Assembly: GCF_000591035.1 (NCBI RefSeq)
Contig: NC_022521.1
Location: 1,116,001-1,180,000 of the forward strand
Source: Aeropyrum camini SY1 = JCM 12091
GTDB taxonomy: Archaea > Thermoproteota > Thermoprotei_A > Sulfolobales > Acidilobaceae
Length of the DNA: 64,000 nt
Direction of reading: 5' to 3'
A program made the translations under genes and the position numbers. A model generated the notes under the pieces. The model saw only the letters and a list, made by a program, of their open reading frames with translations, did no database searches and had not been told where the DNA came from. Within the stretch, counting starts at the first letter, position 1; the number at the start of each line of letters is the position of its first letter. This document shows positions 1-12,153 of this stretch, in pieces.

Positions 1-3304
<3,304 letters not shown>

Positions 3305-3346
3305 GTCACCTGACACCCCCGGAAGCAAGGGCATTAAGCGGGAAGA

Positions 3347-6300
3347 TCAAGTATAGTCACCCACAATCTTCCTGATAACGGAGATTTTGTCGGTGACCTT
3401 GAGCTCCGGCTTTATCATCATGCTAGTTATTTCCTGAAGCAGTAGTTTGAACGCGTACGGGACTTTGACAGGCCTTATATCGCCCTCCTCTCCGTGTATC
3501 GGGCACTCGAGCACCTTCTTCCTCCTGTTGAACCACGCTATGTTTCCACATGTGTTGCACACATACATTATATATGCGTCGCTGTTCTCGAGCATCCTAT
3601 CTCTCAGCAGCATTGAGGCTCCATGCCCAACTAGACAGTCCCTCTCCATCTCGCCAAAGCGCAGGCCTCCCTGGCGCGCCTTACCTTCGGTAGGCTGTCT
3701 AGTGAGGAGGTGAACTCTGCCAGTCGCCCGCGCATGTATCTTATCTGCAACCATGTGATAAAGCCTCTGGTAGTATGCAACGCCGATAGTTATCGGCGCC
3801 TCTATTATCTGGCCCGTTCTACCGTCGTACATAACCTCCCTCGCGTTAGGGTCGTAACCCTCCTTCAGCAGCTCCAGCCTAAGCCCGTCTATATCCTCCT
3901 TGAAGAAGGGTGTAGCGTCCACGAACCTGCCCTTGATAGCACCCAGCTTACCAGCTATCTCCTCGAGAAGCTGGCCAACAGTCATCCTCGAGGGTATGGC
4001 GTGCGGGTTGAGTATAACGTCAGGCTCTATTCCGTCCTCCGTGTAGGGCATATCGTACCTGGGGAATATCATGCCTATAACACCCTTCTGCCCGTGCCTA
4101 CCGGCGAACTTGTCGCCTATCTCAGGTATCCTCAGGTTTCTCACTCTTACCTTCACAAGCTTGTTTCTCTCGACTGTGGTTGATATGACTACCATATCCA
4201 CAACACCCTTCTCACCCAGCCTCATTGGTATGCTGGTGTCGCGCCTCCTCACGGTCGCCATGGATATAACCCTGCCTTCACCTAGGAATCTCGGCGGGCT
4301 CACCCTACCTATTAGTATCTCGCCGCCTTCAACCTCGGTTTCTGGCGCAACTATACCGTCGGCCTCGAGCTTGGAATACGCTGCCGCTCCTCTATAGTCG
4401 TAAACCTCGTCGGGCTTTGGTAGGGTTATCCTATCCCTCTCTCCTCCTGGATACTCGTTCTCAATACCGGTGTATACTCTGAAGAAGTAAGCCCTAGCCA
4501 AACCCATGTCTATTGAACCCTTGTTGAATATGAGTGCGTCTTCTATATTGTAACCCGTGTAGGACATTATGGCCACTACCATGTTTTGCCCAGCGGGCCT
4601 CTCGTTGTAGCCCATTATATCAAGCATCCTAGTCTGGACTATAGGCACTTGCGGATACTGGAGTAGGTAGGAGTGGCTGTCTAGCCTTATCCTATAGTTT
4701 AGAGCGTAAACGCCGAGGGCTTGCTTAGCCATGGCCGCCTGGTATGTGTTCCTCGGGCTCTGGTTATGCTCGAGGTAGCCGATGGTGGCGGCGGCTACCC
4801 CTACTATTGCCGGGACCCAAAGCTCCATGTGCGTGTGTTCCTTAGTCACCTCCCAAGGCAGCTCTGCTATGAAAGCGTTCTGCTCCTCCTCTGGGTCTAG
4901 CATTTCAATTACTCCCTGTTTGACGAGGTCCCAGAATGTTATTTCGCCCTTTGACAGCTTCTCCACATGTTCTCTCGTCAGCTTAGGCACTCCATCCTCC
5001 ACTACGACAACAGGCCTCATGAGCCTACCTGAATCTGTGTTCACATAGAGCTCGTCTATCTCTCCCTCTTTTAGATGGTAAACACTTACTTCCCAAGGCC
5101 TTTCGACATTGAGCCTACCACTCCTCCTAAGCTCCCTAATCTCTCTTGCAAGCTCCTCACCGTCCGGATGGTAGCCAAGCGGCCTCCCGTTTATGAAAAC
5201 CTTTGTACCCTTAAGCATTATCTCAGGAGGCTCCCCTGCCTGCTTCGCCTCTTCCAGTATTCTTTCCAGAGGCACAACTCCTAGCTCCTTAACGAGCATC
5301 TCCTCGACTATAGACTCCTCTATACCCACCGAGATGTAGGCGGAGAGGGCTAAGTTCTTGACGAGACCACAGTTTATTCCTTCAGGGGTTTCGAAGGGGC
5401 AGTAGCGCCCCCAGTGGGAGCCATGTAGGTCCCTCGCCTCGAAGTGCGCCTGACCCCTGCTCAGGGGTGATATAACCCGCCTAAGATGGCTAAGAAGGCT
5501 GATCCAGTTCGTCCTGTCCAGCTGCTGGCTTATCCCTGTACGGTCTTGACCCCAGTTGCCAGTGGCTATGGCGCCTTTAAGCCTGTCGCTTATTATAGTG
5601 GGCCTAACTAGGAAGTCCAGCCTGATCTGCCTCCTTTCCGCCAGCTGCTCCTCAAGCTTCTGCGCCATAGTGTTTGCTAGAGCCTCTAGAGACTCTCTGA
5701 AGAGTTCCGCTATGAGATCGCCAGCTAGCCTCAGCCTCTTGTTACCCAGGAAGTCCTTATCATCCTCGCCCCTCTTACCTAGATATAGCTGGAGCACCCT
5801 GTTGGCCATCTCAGCCAGGAAGTATGCCTTCTTTATCCTGTCCTCTGGCCTGTTTCCTAGGTGGGGCAGCAGCTGCGTATCCAGAAACTCCTCAGCCCTC
5901 CTTATCCTAACCTCCAACGGCTGGCCTGGGGCTATCCTGTTGCCCAGGTACTTTAGGGCGTCCTCCTTAGTGGGCGCCAGAGCCCTCCCCTTCTCTAGGC
6001 TAGGCAGCATCTCCCTCTGCACATCTGGATCGGCGCTTACTGCAAGCATTATCTCTAAGTCCTTCTCCAGGCCCAAAGCCCTAAGGAGCACAACAAGGGG
6101 GATCCGGTATCTTAGCCTGCTCAGGCTGGCTTCCAAAGTTCCGTCGCTCATCCTGTCGACTATAGCCTGCCTCCTAAGCCCTAGCACCGTTGATACGGCC
6201 TTGGCTGTGTGGGTGATCCTAGCTGTAGCGGCTGTGCTCTTGTTTACTATAATCCTGTTTACCGCTAGATCCTCCTGGGCTACTATAACTTTCTCGCTAC

Positions 6301-6859
6301 CGTTTATGATGAAGTAGCCGCCTGGATCGCCTGGGTCTTCGCCCATCTCTATCACGGTTTCCTCGTCATACTTGGATAGCGGGTCTAGAACGCTCTTCAC
6401 CATAACAGGGAAGTCTGCTATCTTGACCTCGCGCGTCCTCTCAACCATGTTGTCCTGCACTATAGTCATCTCAACCATCAGAGGGGCAGAGTAGGTTATA
6501 CCCCTTACACGGCATTCGAATGGGGTAACGCGCCTGTCAAAACTCTCTATAACCTCCCTGGCCATAGGCTCCTTAAACCTGGCTTTCCCGAAAACAATCT
6601 TCACATCGGGCAAGTGAACCTCCGGCTCTTCAAATCTACCACGCCTGTACCTACGCCTTCCAGCGTATATCCTCCACTGAGGCCTAACCTCTCCTATACT
6701 ATCAATTATTTTCTGTATCTCCTGCGTGACCAACCTGTTGAAAGAGTCAAGGTGCTGCCTGGCAAGGCCTGTTTCCCTGATAAACGACTTGTAAACAGTC
6801 CAAAGCTCATCAACATCTATCTCTCCTCTATGCTGCTGCCCATCACCCATGTTAGACAC
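3347..6859 (-). CDS. rpoB: DNA-directed RNA polymerase subunit B
   Basis: Second-largest RNA polymerase subunit, 1170 aa and unsplit, as is usual in Crenarchaeota (many euryarchaea split it into B' and B''). Visible conserved blocks include HWGRYCPFETPEGINCGLVKN in the middle, GYNIEDALIFNKGSIDMG, EIGDKFAGRHGQKG, and a C-terminal zinc site with CNTCGN followed by CPIHG. The start is a GTG one base after the rpoH TAG stop; the RBS GGGGGTGA lies inside the end of rpoH, which suggests translational coupling. Confidence 0.97.
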   Translation of the reverse strand: MSNMGDGQQHRGEIDVDELWTVYKSFIRETGLARQHLDSFNRLVTQEIQKIIDSIGEVRPQWRIYAGRRRYRRGRFEEPEVHLPDVKIVFGKARFKEPMAREVIESFDRRVTPFECRVRGITYSAPLMVEMTIVQDNMVERTREVKIADFPVMVKSVLDPLSKYDEETVIEMGEDPGDPGGYFIINGSEKVIVAQEDLAVNRIIVNKSTAATARITHTAKAVSTVLGLRRQAIVDRMSDGTLEASLSRLRYRIPLVVLLRALGLEKDLEIMLAVSADPDVQREMLPSLEKGRALAPTKEDALKYLGNRIAPGQPLEVRIRRAEEFLDTQLLPHLGNRPEDRIKKAYFLAEMANRVLQLYLGKRGEDDKDFLGNKRLRLAGDLIAELFRESLEALANTMAQKLEEQLAERRQIRLDFLVRPTIISDRLKGAIATGNWGQDRTGISQQLDRTNWISLLSHLRRVISPLSRGQAHFEARDLHGSHWGRYCPFETPEGINCGLVKNLALSAYISVGIEESIVEEMLVKELGVVPLERILEEAKQAGEPPEIMLKGTKVFINGRPLGYHPDGEELAREIRELRRSGRLNVERPWEVSVYHLKEGEIDELYVNTDSGRLMRPVVVVEDGVPKLTREHVEKLSKGEITFWDLVKQGVIEMLDPEEEQNAFIAELPWEVTKEHTHMELWVPAIVGVAAATIGYLEHNQSPRNTYQAAMAKQALGVYALNYRIRLDSHSYLLQYPQVPIVQTRMLDIMGYNERPAGQNMVVAIMSYTGYNIEDALIFNKGSIDMGLARAYFFRVYTGIENEYPGGERDRITLPKPDEVYDYRGAAAYSKLEADGIVAPETEVEGGEILIGRVSPPRFLGEGRVISMATVRRRDTSIPMRLGEKGVVDMVVISTTVERNKLVKVRVRNLRIPEIGDKFAGRHGQKGVIGMIFPRYDMPYTEDGIEPDVILNPHAIPSRMTVGQLLEEIAGKLGAIKGRFVDATPFFKEDIDGLRLELLKEGYDPNAREVMYDGRTGQIIEAPITIGVAYYQRLYHMVADKIHARATGRVHLLTRQPTEGKARQGGLRFGEMERDCLVGHGASMLLRDRMLENSDAYIMYVCNTCGNIAWFNRRKKVLECPIHGEEGDIRPVKVPYAFKLLLQEITSMMIKPELKVTDKISVIRKIVGDYT

Positions 6860-6860
6860 G

Positions 6861-7133
6861 CTACTTCACCCCCTTCTGGTAGGCCACGACGAACCTATAG
6901 TATTTAGCCTCCCCAGCCGTGTAGCTGCGCCTGGTTATCTCAATAATGTCACCGGGCTTAGCCTTCAGAAGACGTGCCACAGGGTCGTTAACACTAATCT
7001 TCGGGAGCTGCCACGGCTTAATACCCAACTTCTTCAGAACCTGCACCGCCTCCTCAATACTCAAGAGCCTATGTTCAGGAACATACTCATGCTCCAAAAT
7101 CACCCTACTAGACTTACGGGTTTTAGAGGACAC
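6861..7133 (-). CDS. rpoH: DNA-directed RNA polymerase subunit H
   Basis: Small polymerase subunit, the homologue of the eukaryotic RPB5 C-terminal domain, 90 aa. The sequence carries the typical EHEYVPEHRLLS opening, the DPVARLLKAKPGDIIEITR core and a RFVVAY end. It starts at a GTG at 7133 after a GGGGGGTCTCC purine-rich stretch. It is the first gene of the polymerase operon; no further gene lies between it and the tRNA-Lys gene, so the operon promoter should lie in about 7140-7230. I could not fix a single TATA box there. Confidence 0.96.
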   Translation of the reverse strand: MSSKTRKSSRVILEHEYVPEHRLLSIEEAVQVLKKLGIKPWQLPKISVNDPVARLLKAKPGDIIEITRRSYTAGEAKYYRFVVAYQKGVK

Positions 7134-7235
7134 TTAGGGAGACCCCCCACTACCCACAACACACATTCTATCCAGGCCTAATTAACTTCAAACACCTAAC
7201 CCCCCCACATGCTTATAGCCCCGCGTCCAAAACAA

Positions 7236-7244
7236 CCTTAAAAC
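7236..7244 (+). promoter_or_regulatory. TATA-like box of tRNA-Lys
   Basis: CCTTAAAAC lies 12-20 bases upstream of the tRNA 5' end. This composition is expected for a short-leader archaeal tRNA promoter. The call rests only on sequence and spacing. Confidence 0.45.
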
Positions 7245-7255
7245 AGGCCGGGAGT

Positions 7256-7371
7256 GGGCCCGTAGCTCAGCCCGGCAGAGCGGCGGGCTTTTAACCCGTA
7301 GAGGGGGAGTGTTTAGGGGCTGCGTCCTGGCCCCGCGGAAGTCCCGGGTTCAAATCCCGGCGGGCCCGCCA
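7256..7371 (+). tRNA. tRNA-Lys (UUU) with a ~37-nt intron
   Basis: The acceptor strands GGGCCCG (7256-7262) and CGGGCCC (7361-7367) pair fully, followed by discriminator G and an encoded CCA. The D arm is GCTC/GAGC and the T arm is CCGGG-TTCAAAT-CCCGG. The anticodon stem GCGGG (7283-7287) pairs with CCCGC (7332-7336), placing anticodon TTT at 7290-7292. Between them lies an extra segment, about 7294-7330, at the canonical 37/38 position. Removing it leaves a 76-nt body plus CCA. Such introns are cut by the archaeal splicing endonuclease at a bulge-helix-bulge. The exact splice base can shift by one or two positions. Confidence 0.93.
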
Positions 7372-7655
7372 CAAACCCCCACATGGGGGGCAATACGGGC
7401 TCCTCACGAAACCCCTCTCCCTGTCTGGAGAATCCAACATAACAGAAGATCCTCTTCTTAGGCAAAGCATATAGTATGCCTCATCTGGCTCATACACTTA
7501 AACGCTAACACGCGGTATGCATAGTCTATACCCTTTTTGTTGGAAATAAATTGTAATACCCTCGCCCCCCATAACATCTAAGGCGAGGAGGCCGCCTAGA
7601 ATGGGTTAGGCTGGCTTAGTATGACGGGGCTGCGGGGATAAGATTGGCAGGGTCG

Positions 7656-8420
7656 ATGGTGAAGCTAGTACCTCTGGAGGAGGCTAAGGGCTTGTTTATA
7701 GTGGAAGGCTCGCCCATACTATATCACAAGCCCTCCTCTACAATACTCTTCTCGGACTTACATCTCGGTTATGAGCAGGCTATGACTGAGACTGGAGTCT
7801 TTCTCCCGCGTGTACAGCTACGCAGGGCTATGCTGACGCTTGACAGGGCTATTTCCGGGCTTAGGCCGAGGAGGGCTGTTATTGTTGGCGACGTGAAGCA
7901 CGTGTTCGACAGGCTTTTGAAGCAGGAGGCTCTGGAGACCGCTAAGCTTCTGGAATGGCTCTCGAGCAGGGGTGTTGAGAAGATTATAGTTGTCCGGGGT
8001 AACCACGACAACTATATACAAGGTGTCGTAACAAAGAGTGGTGGCGAGTTCGTTGAAGACTACTTTGAGGTCGAGAAAGGAGTTGTGGCTATCCACGGCC
8101 ATAAGAAGCTAGAGTTTAACTCTGATATAATTATAATAGGTCATGAGCATCCTGCTGTTAAGATAAACGTTGCTGGCAGCAGGGTGAAGTATCCCGCCTT
8201 CCTTATGGTACCCAGGGAGTGTGGAGGAAGCATAATAGTGTTACCCGCTCTCGGCGTCTACCAGACGGGTAATCCAATAACTCTGGACCGCAGCCTATAC
8301 CTCTCACCGTACATTAGAGAGGAGGGTATTGTTGAAGAGGCTGTGCCTATCATTATAGACGAGAGCGTAGGCTCCCTAAGGCTACCTCCCCTCAGAGAGC
8401 TTGCCAAAATATTTGATTGA
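7656..8420 (+). CDS. Archaeal metallophosphoesterase (MJ0037-like, SbcD/Mre11-related fold)
   Basis: Predicted two-metal phosphoesterase of about 254 aa. The metallophosphatase signature is complete and in order: SDLHLG (Asp, His), GDVKH, RGNHD, IHGHK and GHEHP. Length and the GD-x-KH variant fit the short archaeal stand-alone family rather than full Mre11. The substrate cannot be read from the sequence. An in-frame TTG at 7644 with GGGGAT before it is an alternative start; ATG 7656 is chosen. It stands alone, convergent with the TBP gene. Confidence 0.85.
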   Translation: MVKLVPLEEAKGLFIVEGSPILYHKPSSTILFSDLHLGYEQAMTETGVFLPRVQLRRAMLTLDRAISGLRPRRAVIVGDVKHVFDRLLKQEALETAKLLEWLSSRGVEKIIVVRGNHDNYIQGVVTKSGGEFVEDYFEVEKGVVAIHGHKKLEFNSDIIIIGHEHPAVKINVAGSRVKYPAFLMVPRECGGSIIVLPALGVYQTGNPITLDRSLYLSPYIREEGIVEEAVPIIIDESVGSLRLPPLRELAKIFD

Positions 8421-8469
8421 AATGTGAGGTGCGTGTACAGAGGCTATTTTCAGCGCTCAACCCTGTTCA

Positions 8470-9081
8470 TCACTCCGCTATGCCTATTATGGCGTCCGCT
8501 TCTTTAAGCTTTTTAGCTACTTTCTTAACAGCTTCGTACACCTCGTTCTCCATTTTAGCACCGGTGATAACCATCTTGCCGCTGCTGAATATCAACATTA
8601 CAACCCTGGGCTCGTCCATGCGGTATATGAGGCCGGGGAACTGCTCCGGCTCGTACAGGCTATTCTCGAACTCGAGGGCAGCCTTCTCAAGGTCTATGTA
8701 AACCTTAAGATTGGCGGAGGCAACTATGTTTTGGATCTGTATCTGCGGTTTACCGCTTATAGGTATGCCCTGGTCTGCGAAGGCTTTCAACAACTTCTTA
8801 ACAACATGTATTAGCTGGTTAATACTTTTAGCTCCCGTTATAACCATTTTACCAGACTTGAATATAAGAACTGTAACTCTCGGGCTCTCAAGCCTGTAGA
8901 CAAGGCCTGGAAACTGATCGGGATTATAGTCTACATCCTGTATCTTAGTCTCTATTAGGTTTAGATCGAGCTGGTTCTCCAGAATAACTGTGGCAACAAT
9001 ATTCTCTATCTTAACCTCTGGTTTAGGAAGGCCTTCAACTCCAGTATCTATTTCTTTTACAAAACTTATTTCCTCAGACAC
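8470..9081 (-). CDS. tbp: TATA-box-binding protein
   Basis: General transcription factor that binds the TATA box and recruits TFB and RNA polymerase. About 203 aa, made of two imperfect repeats: each has a PQIQNIVA-type strand, a [12 protein letters not shown]-type block and a [14 protein letters not shown] block, the saddle-shaped TBP fold. The frame is open to 9138, but GTG 9081 (VSEEISF) is preferred because GGAGGTG precedes it by 8 bases. The C-terminus ends soon after the second repeat, without a long acidic tail. Confidence 0.97.
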   Translation of the reverse strand: MSEEISFVKEIDTGVEGLPKPEVKIENIVATVILENQLDLNLIETKIQDVDYNPDQFPGLVYRLESPRVTVLIFKSGKMVITGAKSINQLIHVVKKLLKAFADQGIPISGKPQIQIQNIVASANLKVYIDLEKAALEFENSLYEPEQFPGLIYRMDEPRVVMLIFSSGKMVITGAKMENEVYEAVKKVAKKLKEADAIIGIAE

Positions 9082-9140
9082 TACAGCCGCACCTCCAACC
9101 TGGCAGCCCTTAAATCCCTTAAAAAGGGTTATTAGCATGC

Positions 9141-9148
9141 TTTATAAA
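9141..9148 (-). promoter_or_regulatory. TATA box of the tbp gene
   Basis: TTTATAAA, a near-perfect and symmetric archaeal box A, lies 60 bases upstream of the chosen GTG start. Transcription would begin near 9115-9120, giving a leader of about 35 bases that includes the GGAGGTG site. A strong TATA in front of the gene for TBP itself would allow autoregulation, but that is inference. Confidence 0.6.
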
Positions 9149-9235
9149 GGGTTTGAATGCTGAACTATCAATACACTAGATAACATGGGGATGACGAGGC
9201 GGGCAGCCTTTGAGGATATTGTGACTGGCCTAGTC

Positions 9236-9709
9236 TCACTCCGACCCCATGCACCTCCAAACTATCCTACCATTAACGTAGACTACCCCACCCCCTCTTT
9301 TCTTAAGCTTCTCTAGAATCCTCCTGGCCCTTCTCCTAAACGGGCTTCCAGAATATGCTGCCCTCCTATCAGCAGGCTTCCCCGGGCCCATTAGACTCTC
9401 AATAGCTACAACAGTCACTGGAGCCCCGGCCTCACACATCTCCCTAGCTATACGGATAAGATCGCCTTCCACCTCCTCAGGATCTGTTAGAGGAATCTCG
9501 ACCAGAGCCTCCTCGGTGCCTCTTTCCCTGTCCAGACCGTAAACAACCGTAGCCCTCCGTGAAACAGCAAACTCCTCTATAAGGCTTGTTAGAAGAGCGG
9601 TGAACCTGTTAGGCTTGTAGGGGTCTAATCCTAGCATCCTGGTTTTCTCCTCAAACCTGTCGATATCAATGATTACTACAACAGCCTTAACCATAGAAGC
9701 ACTAGACAT
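9236..9709 (-). CDS. Conserved-type hypothetical protein, possible palm-domain fold
   Basis: 157 aa, function not recognised. The pattern is a hydrophobic strand ending in acids (VVVIIDIDRF), a helix, a strand pair (ATVVYGLDRERG, ALVEIPL), another helix and a strand (VTVVAIESL), then a basic PFRRRARRILEKLKKRGGG tail. This order resembles the palm fold of nucleotide cyclases and archaeal GTP cyclohydrolase III, which also begin with a strand plus one or two Asp residues. No family signature is certain. ATG 9709 is used because GGTGG lies 7 bases before it. Confidence 0.65.
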   Translation of the reverse strand: MSSASMVKAVVVIIDIDRFEEKTRMLGLDPYKPNRFTALLTSLIEEFAVSRRATVVYGLDRERGTEEALVEIPLTDPEEVEGDLIRIAREMCEAGAPVTVVAIESLMGPGKPADRRAAYSGSPFRRRARRILEKLKKRGGGVVYVNGRIVWRCMGSE

Positions 9710-9760
9710 CACTCAGCCACCGAAGCCGCAAAACACCAGCCTAGAACAACGGGGTAGTCA

Positions 9761-9848
9761 TGGTGCGGGGGGTGGGATTTGAACCCACGCAGGCCTACGC
9801 CATCGGGTCCTCAGCCCGACCCCTTTGGCCAGGCTCGGGCACCCCCGC
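9761..9848 (-). tRNA. tRNA-Leu (GAG)
   Basis: On the minus strand the acceptor GCGGGGG pairs with CCCCCGC, followed by A and an encoded CCA (9761-9763). The anticodon loop is CTGAGGA, giving anticodon GAG (Leu). The long variable arm expected of a class II tRNA is present, and the T arm contains GTTCAAATC. No intron is needed. Confidence 0.95.
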
Positions 9849-9975
9849 ACCGTGTAGTGTAAACAGGTATTTTAGGGGCTATAAAGTGTTAGCTTGGGAA
9901 AGCTTGGAGCAGCATTGTACAGAGGGGGAGGGCTAAAGGGGTGGCACAGCCTATAAATTTATAGTGGGGGTGGGT

Positions 9976-11076
9976 ATGGCTGGGCTAAGACTGACGGAGA
10001 AGCCGCATGTTAGGAAGGCCAGGCTTTGGGTTAAGCTCAGCAACGGTAAGGAGGGTTGGGTTAGATGTGACCTTTGCCAGAGAAGGTGTGTTATAGCCCC
10101 CGGGAAATACGGTGCATGTGGCGTTAGGAAGAATATAGGCGGAGAACTATACACCCTAGTATATGGCCTCCTCAGTGCCAGCAACATAGACCCTATTGAG
10201 AAGAAGCCTCTGCTCCACTTCTACCCAGGCTCGACCGTACTTAGCATAAGCACGGTTGGCTGCAACTTCTTCTGCCAGTTCTGCCAGAACTTTGAAATAA
10301 GCCAATCTAGACTAGAGAAGGGTCTCTACGGTGTGTATAGGACGCCCGAGGAGGTGGTGAGGCTAGCCTTAGCTTACGGTGCCGACGGCATCACCTACAC
10401 TTACAACGAGCCCACGATATTCATAGAAACAGTTTATGATGTCGCCAGGGAGGCCAAAAAACATGGCCTCCTCAACACTATGGTAACCAACGGCTATATG
10501 ACACCCGAGGCTGTCGACGAGCTAGGAGGACTAATCGACGCGGCTACAGTTGACTTCAAAGGAGGGGGAGACCCCGAGTTCTACAGGAAGATCATGTTCG
10601 TTCCAGATCCAGAGCCTATATACGAGGCTATATTGGCTATGAGGGAGAAGGGATGGTGGATAGAGATAACAAACCTAGTAGTGCCTAAACTGGGGGATAA
10701 GCCCGAGTATGTCAGGCGCATGGCCAGGTGGATAGTAGAGAACTTAGGCCCGGAAGTGCCTTTCCACCTGCTGAGGTTCCATCCAGACTATAAGCTTAGG
10801 CACCTACCCCACACTCCCGTTGAAACTCTTGAGAAGCTTGCTAGGATCGCCATGGAGGAGGGGCTGAAACACGTTTACATAGGCAACGTATGGGGCCACC
10901 CTCTGGAGGACACGTACTGTCCGAAATGTGGATACAAAGTCGTCGACAGGGAGGGCTTCGCCATAGTAGAGTGGAGACTCACCAGCGACTTCAGATGCCC
11001 ACGCTGCGGATACAGACTTAACTTCCGCGGTGAGTACACACCCCGCAGCATAAACTATCCAATGCCTATAATGTAG
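9976..11076 (+). CDS. amrS: AmmeMemoRadiSam-system radical SAM enzyme (AmrS family)
   Basis: 366-aa radical SAM protein. The cluster-binding motif CNFFCQFCQN lies after the STVGCNFF strand, an arrangement typical of the AmrS/PflA-like archaeal family. An N-terminal cysteine set (CDLCQRRC, ACGV) and a C-terminal four-Cys zinc-ribbon (YCPKCGYK and RCPRCGYR) flank the barrel. The family usually occurs with Memo (AmmB) and AMMECR1 proteins; neither partner is in this window, and the reaction is not established. ATG 9976 follows GGGGGTG; a TATA box (CTATAAAT, 9951-9958) sits about 25 bases upstream, so the leader must be very short. Confidence 0.88.
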   Translation: MAGLRLTEKPHVRKARLWVKLSNGKEGWVRCDLCQRRCVIAPGKYGACGVRKNIGGELYTLVYGLLSASNIDPIEKKPLLHFYPGSTVLSISTVGCNFFCQFCQNFEISQSRLEKGLYGVYRTPEEVVRLALAYGADGITYTYNEPTIFIETVYDVAREAKKHGLLNTMVTNGYMTPEAVDELGGLIDAATVDFKGGGDPEFYRKIMFVPDPEPIYEAILAMREKGWWIEITNLVVPKLGDKPEYVRRMARWIVENLGPEVPFHLLRFHPDYKLRHLPHTPVETLEKLARIAMEEGLKHVYIGNVWGHPLEDTYCPKCGYKVVDREGFAIVEWRLTSDFRCPRCGYRLNFRGEYTPRSINYPMPIM

Positions 11077-11229
11077 AGCCTGGGGAAACGCTTAGACTTA
11101 ACGTGATCTGCCGGCGAGCCGTACCCAGCGCTGGCAGACCCTAGTTAGATAGAGATTCTGAAGTGCAGCATGGAAGGCTTAGTACAGCCCGCCTTGCCGA
11201 TACTAGGAAAAATATATTTAAAACCGCCG

Positions 11230-11943
11230 TCAACTTTCCGCCTCTTCAATCTCTTCAAGCACAGTCTCGCCAGCCTTTACAAGCGCCAGTATCTCGTTAA
11301 CAACTTTCACAGCTTCCCTCTTCTCCACGTTTTGCGCCTCGGCGAACAGCTGCGAGACTTTATCGCTTATAAAATCGTCGAGATCGCCAGGTTCAACTTG
11401 TACTCTGGTCCTCTTGAGGACAAGAGGTGTCGGCTCCACAACAGCTCCCCTCACAAGCGCTTCACCATTTAGCGGCGTCACTATCAAAGCCCCGACGTCG
11501 GAACCCCTATACATAATTCTGTACACTATATCCCCGACGTCGGTTTCGCCAACCCTCTCCACCGTAAACCTAATCTCCTCCTCGAGAAGCTTGGGAGCGG
11601 TTTTAGCGAAATCCTCGACTACAGGCGCTATCTCCTCTTCGGGCACCCTCCTCCACAGCTCTACTCTGAGTGTTGAGAAGTCGAACTGTATTTGCGAGTC
11701 TTTAACATGATAGTCTATTTGAATCCTTACAACGTCGAGCTTGTCGGCCTTTAGCTTGTTGACAAGCAGCTCGAAGAGAACCCTGTTCAAATTACCTGCA
11801 GCCATAGCCACGTCCTTGTTGGAGAGTTCGCCAGACTTTATGGCGTCTCTAAGCTGAGCAAAGAGCACCCTACGAACCTTATCAGCGTAGCCAGCCGCAA
11901 TAACGAGACCCGTTCTCAGCGTGGGCAATATAGACCAACCCAT
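11230..11943 (-). CDS. DUF2258-like crenarchaeal protein (possible ThermoDBP-related ssDNA-binding protein)
   Basis: 237 aa, soluble, alpha/beta, ending in a helical acidic tail (LALVKAGETVLEEIEEAES). The opening GWSILPTLRTGLVIAAGYADK and the length match what I remember of the DUF2258 family, which has been linked to the ThermoDBP-related single-stranded DNA-binding proteins. That link is from memory and is the weak step. The promoter CTTATAAT lies about 25 bases before the ATG and there is no purine-rich RBS, so the mRNA is probably leaderless. It is a single gene flanked by intergenic stretches. Confidence 0.6.
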   Translation of the reverse strand: MGWSILPTLRTGLVIAAGYADKVRRVLFAQLRDAIKSGELSNKDVAMAAGNLNRVLFELLVNKLKADKLDVVRIQIDYHVKDSQIQFDFSTLRVELWRRVPEEEIAPVVEDFAKTAPKLLEEEIRFTVERVGETDVGDIVYRIMYRGSDVGALIVTPLNGEALVRGAVVEPTPLVLKRTRVQVEPGDLDDFISDKVSQLFAEAQNVEKREAVKVVNEILALVKAGETVLEEIEEAES

Positions 11944-12153
11944 TATATAGGAGTTATATTAAAGATTATAAGGTTTCGCGATGTTGGGAAATCAGGCTTT
12001 AAAACCCAGCACGGTAAAACAGAATATTATAGAGCCCGGTGCTCTGAGCCCCACATTCATGGGCTATGGCGAGCCGACCACCGGAAAGAGGAGCCCCGGA
12101 AGGGCTATGACATCTTAGCCGCCTGTTATGGCCGAACTCGTTAAAGTCTCTCC

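Noticed and set aside
7291-7497. 68-codon minus-strand frame over the tRNA-Lys gene
   Set aside because: It reads antisense through the tRNA; the LNPG-like peptides are the usual artefact of antisense tRNA translation.
11944-12153. H/ACA-like RNA between the DUF2258-like and MscS genes
   Set aside because: An ACA and some hairpin potential occur, but the ACA is not placed next to a stem and no K-turn was found.
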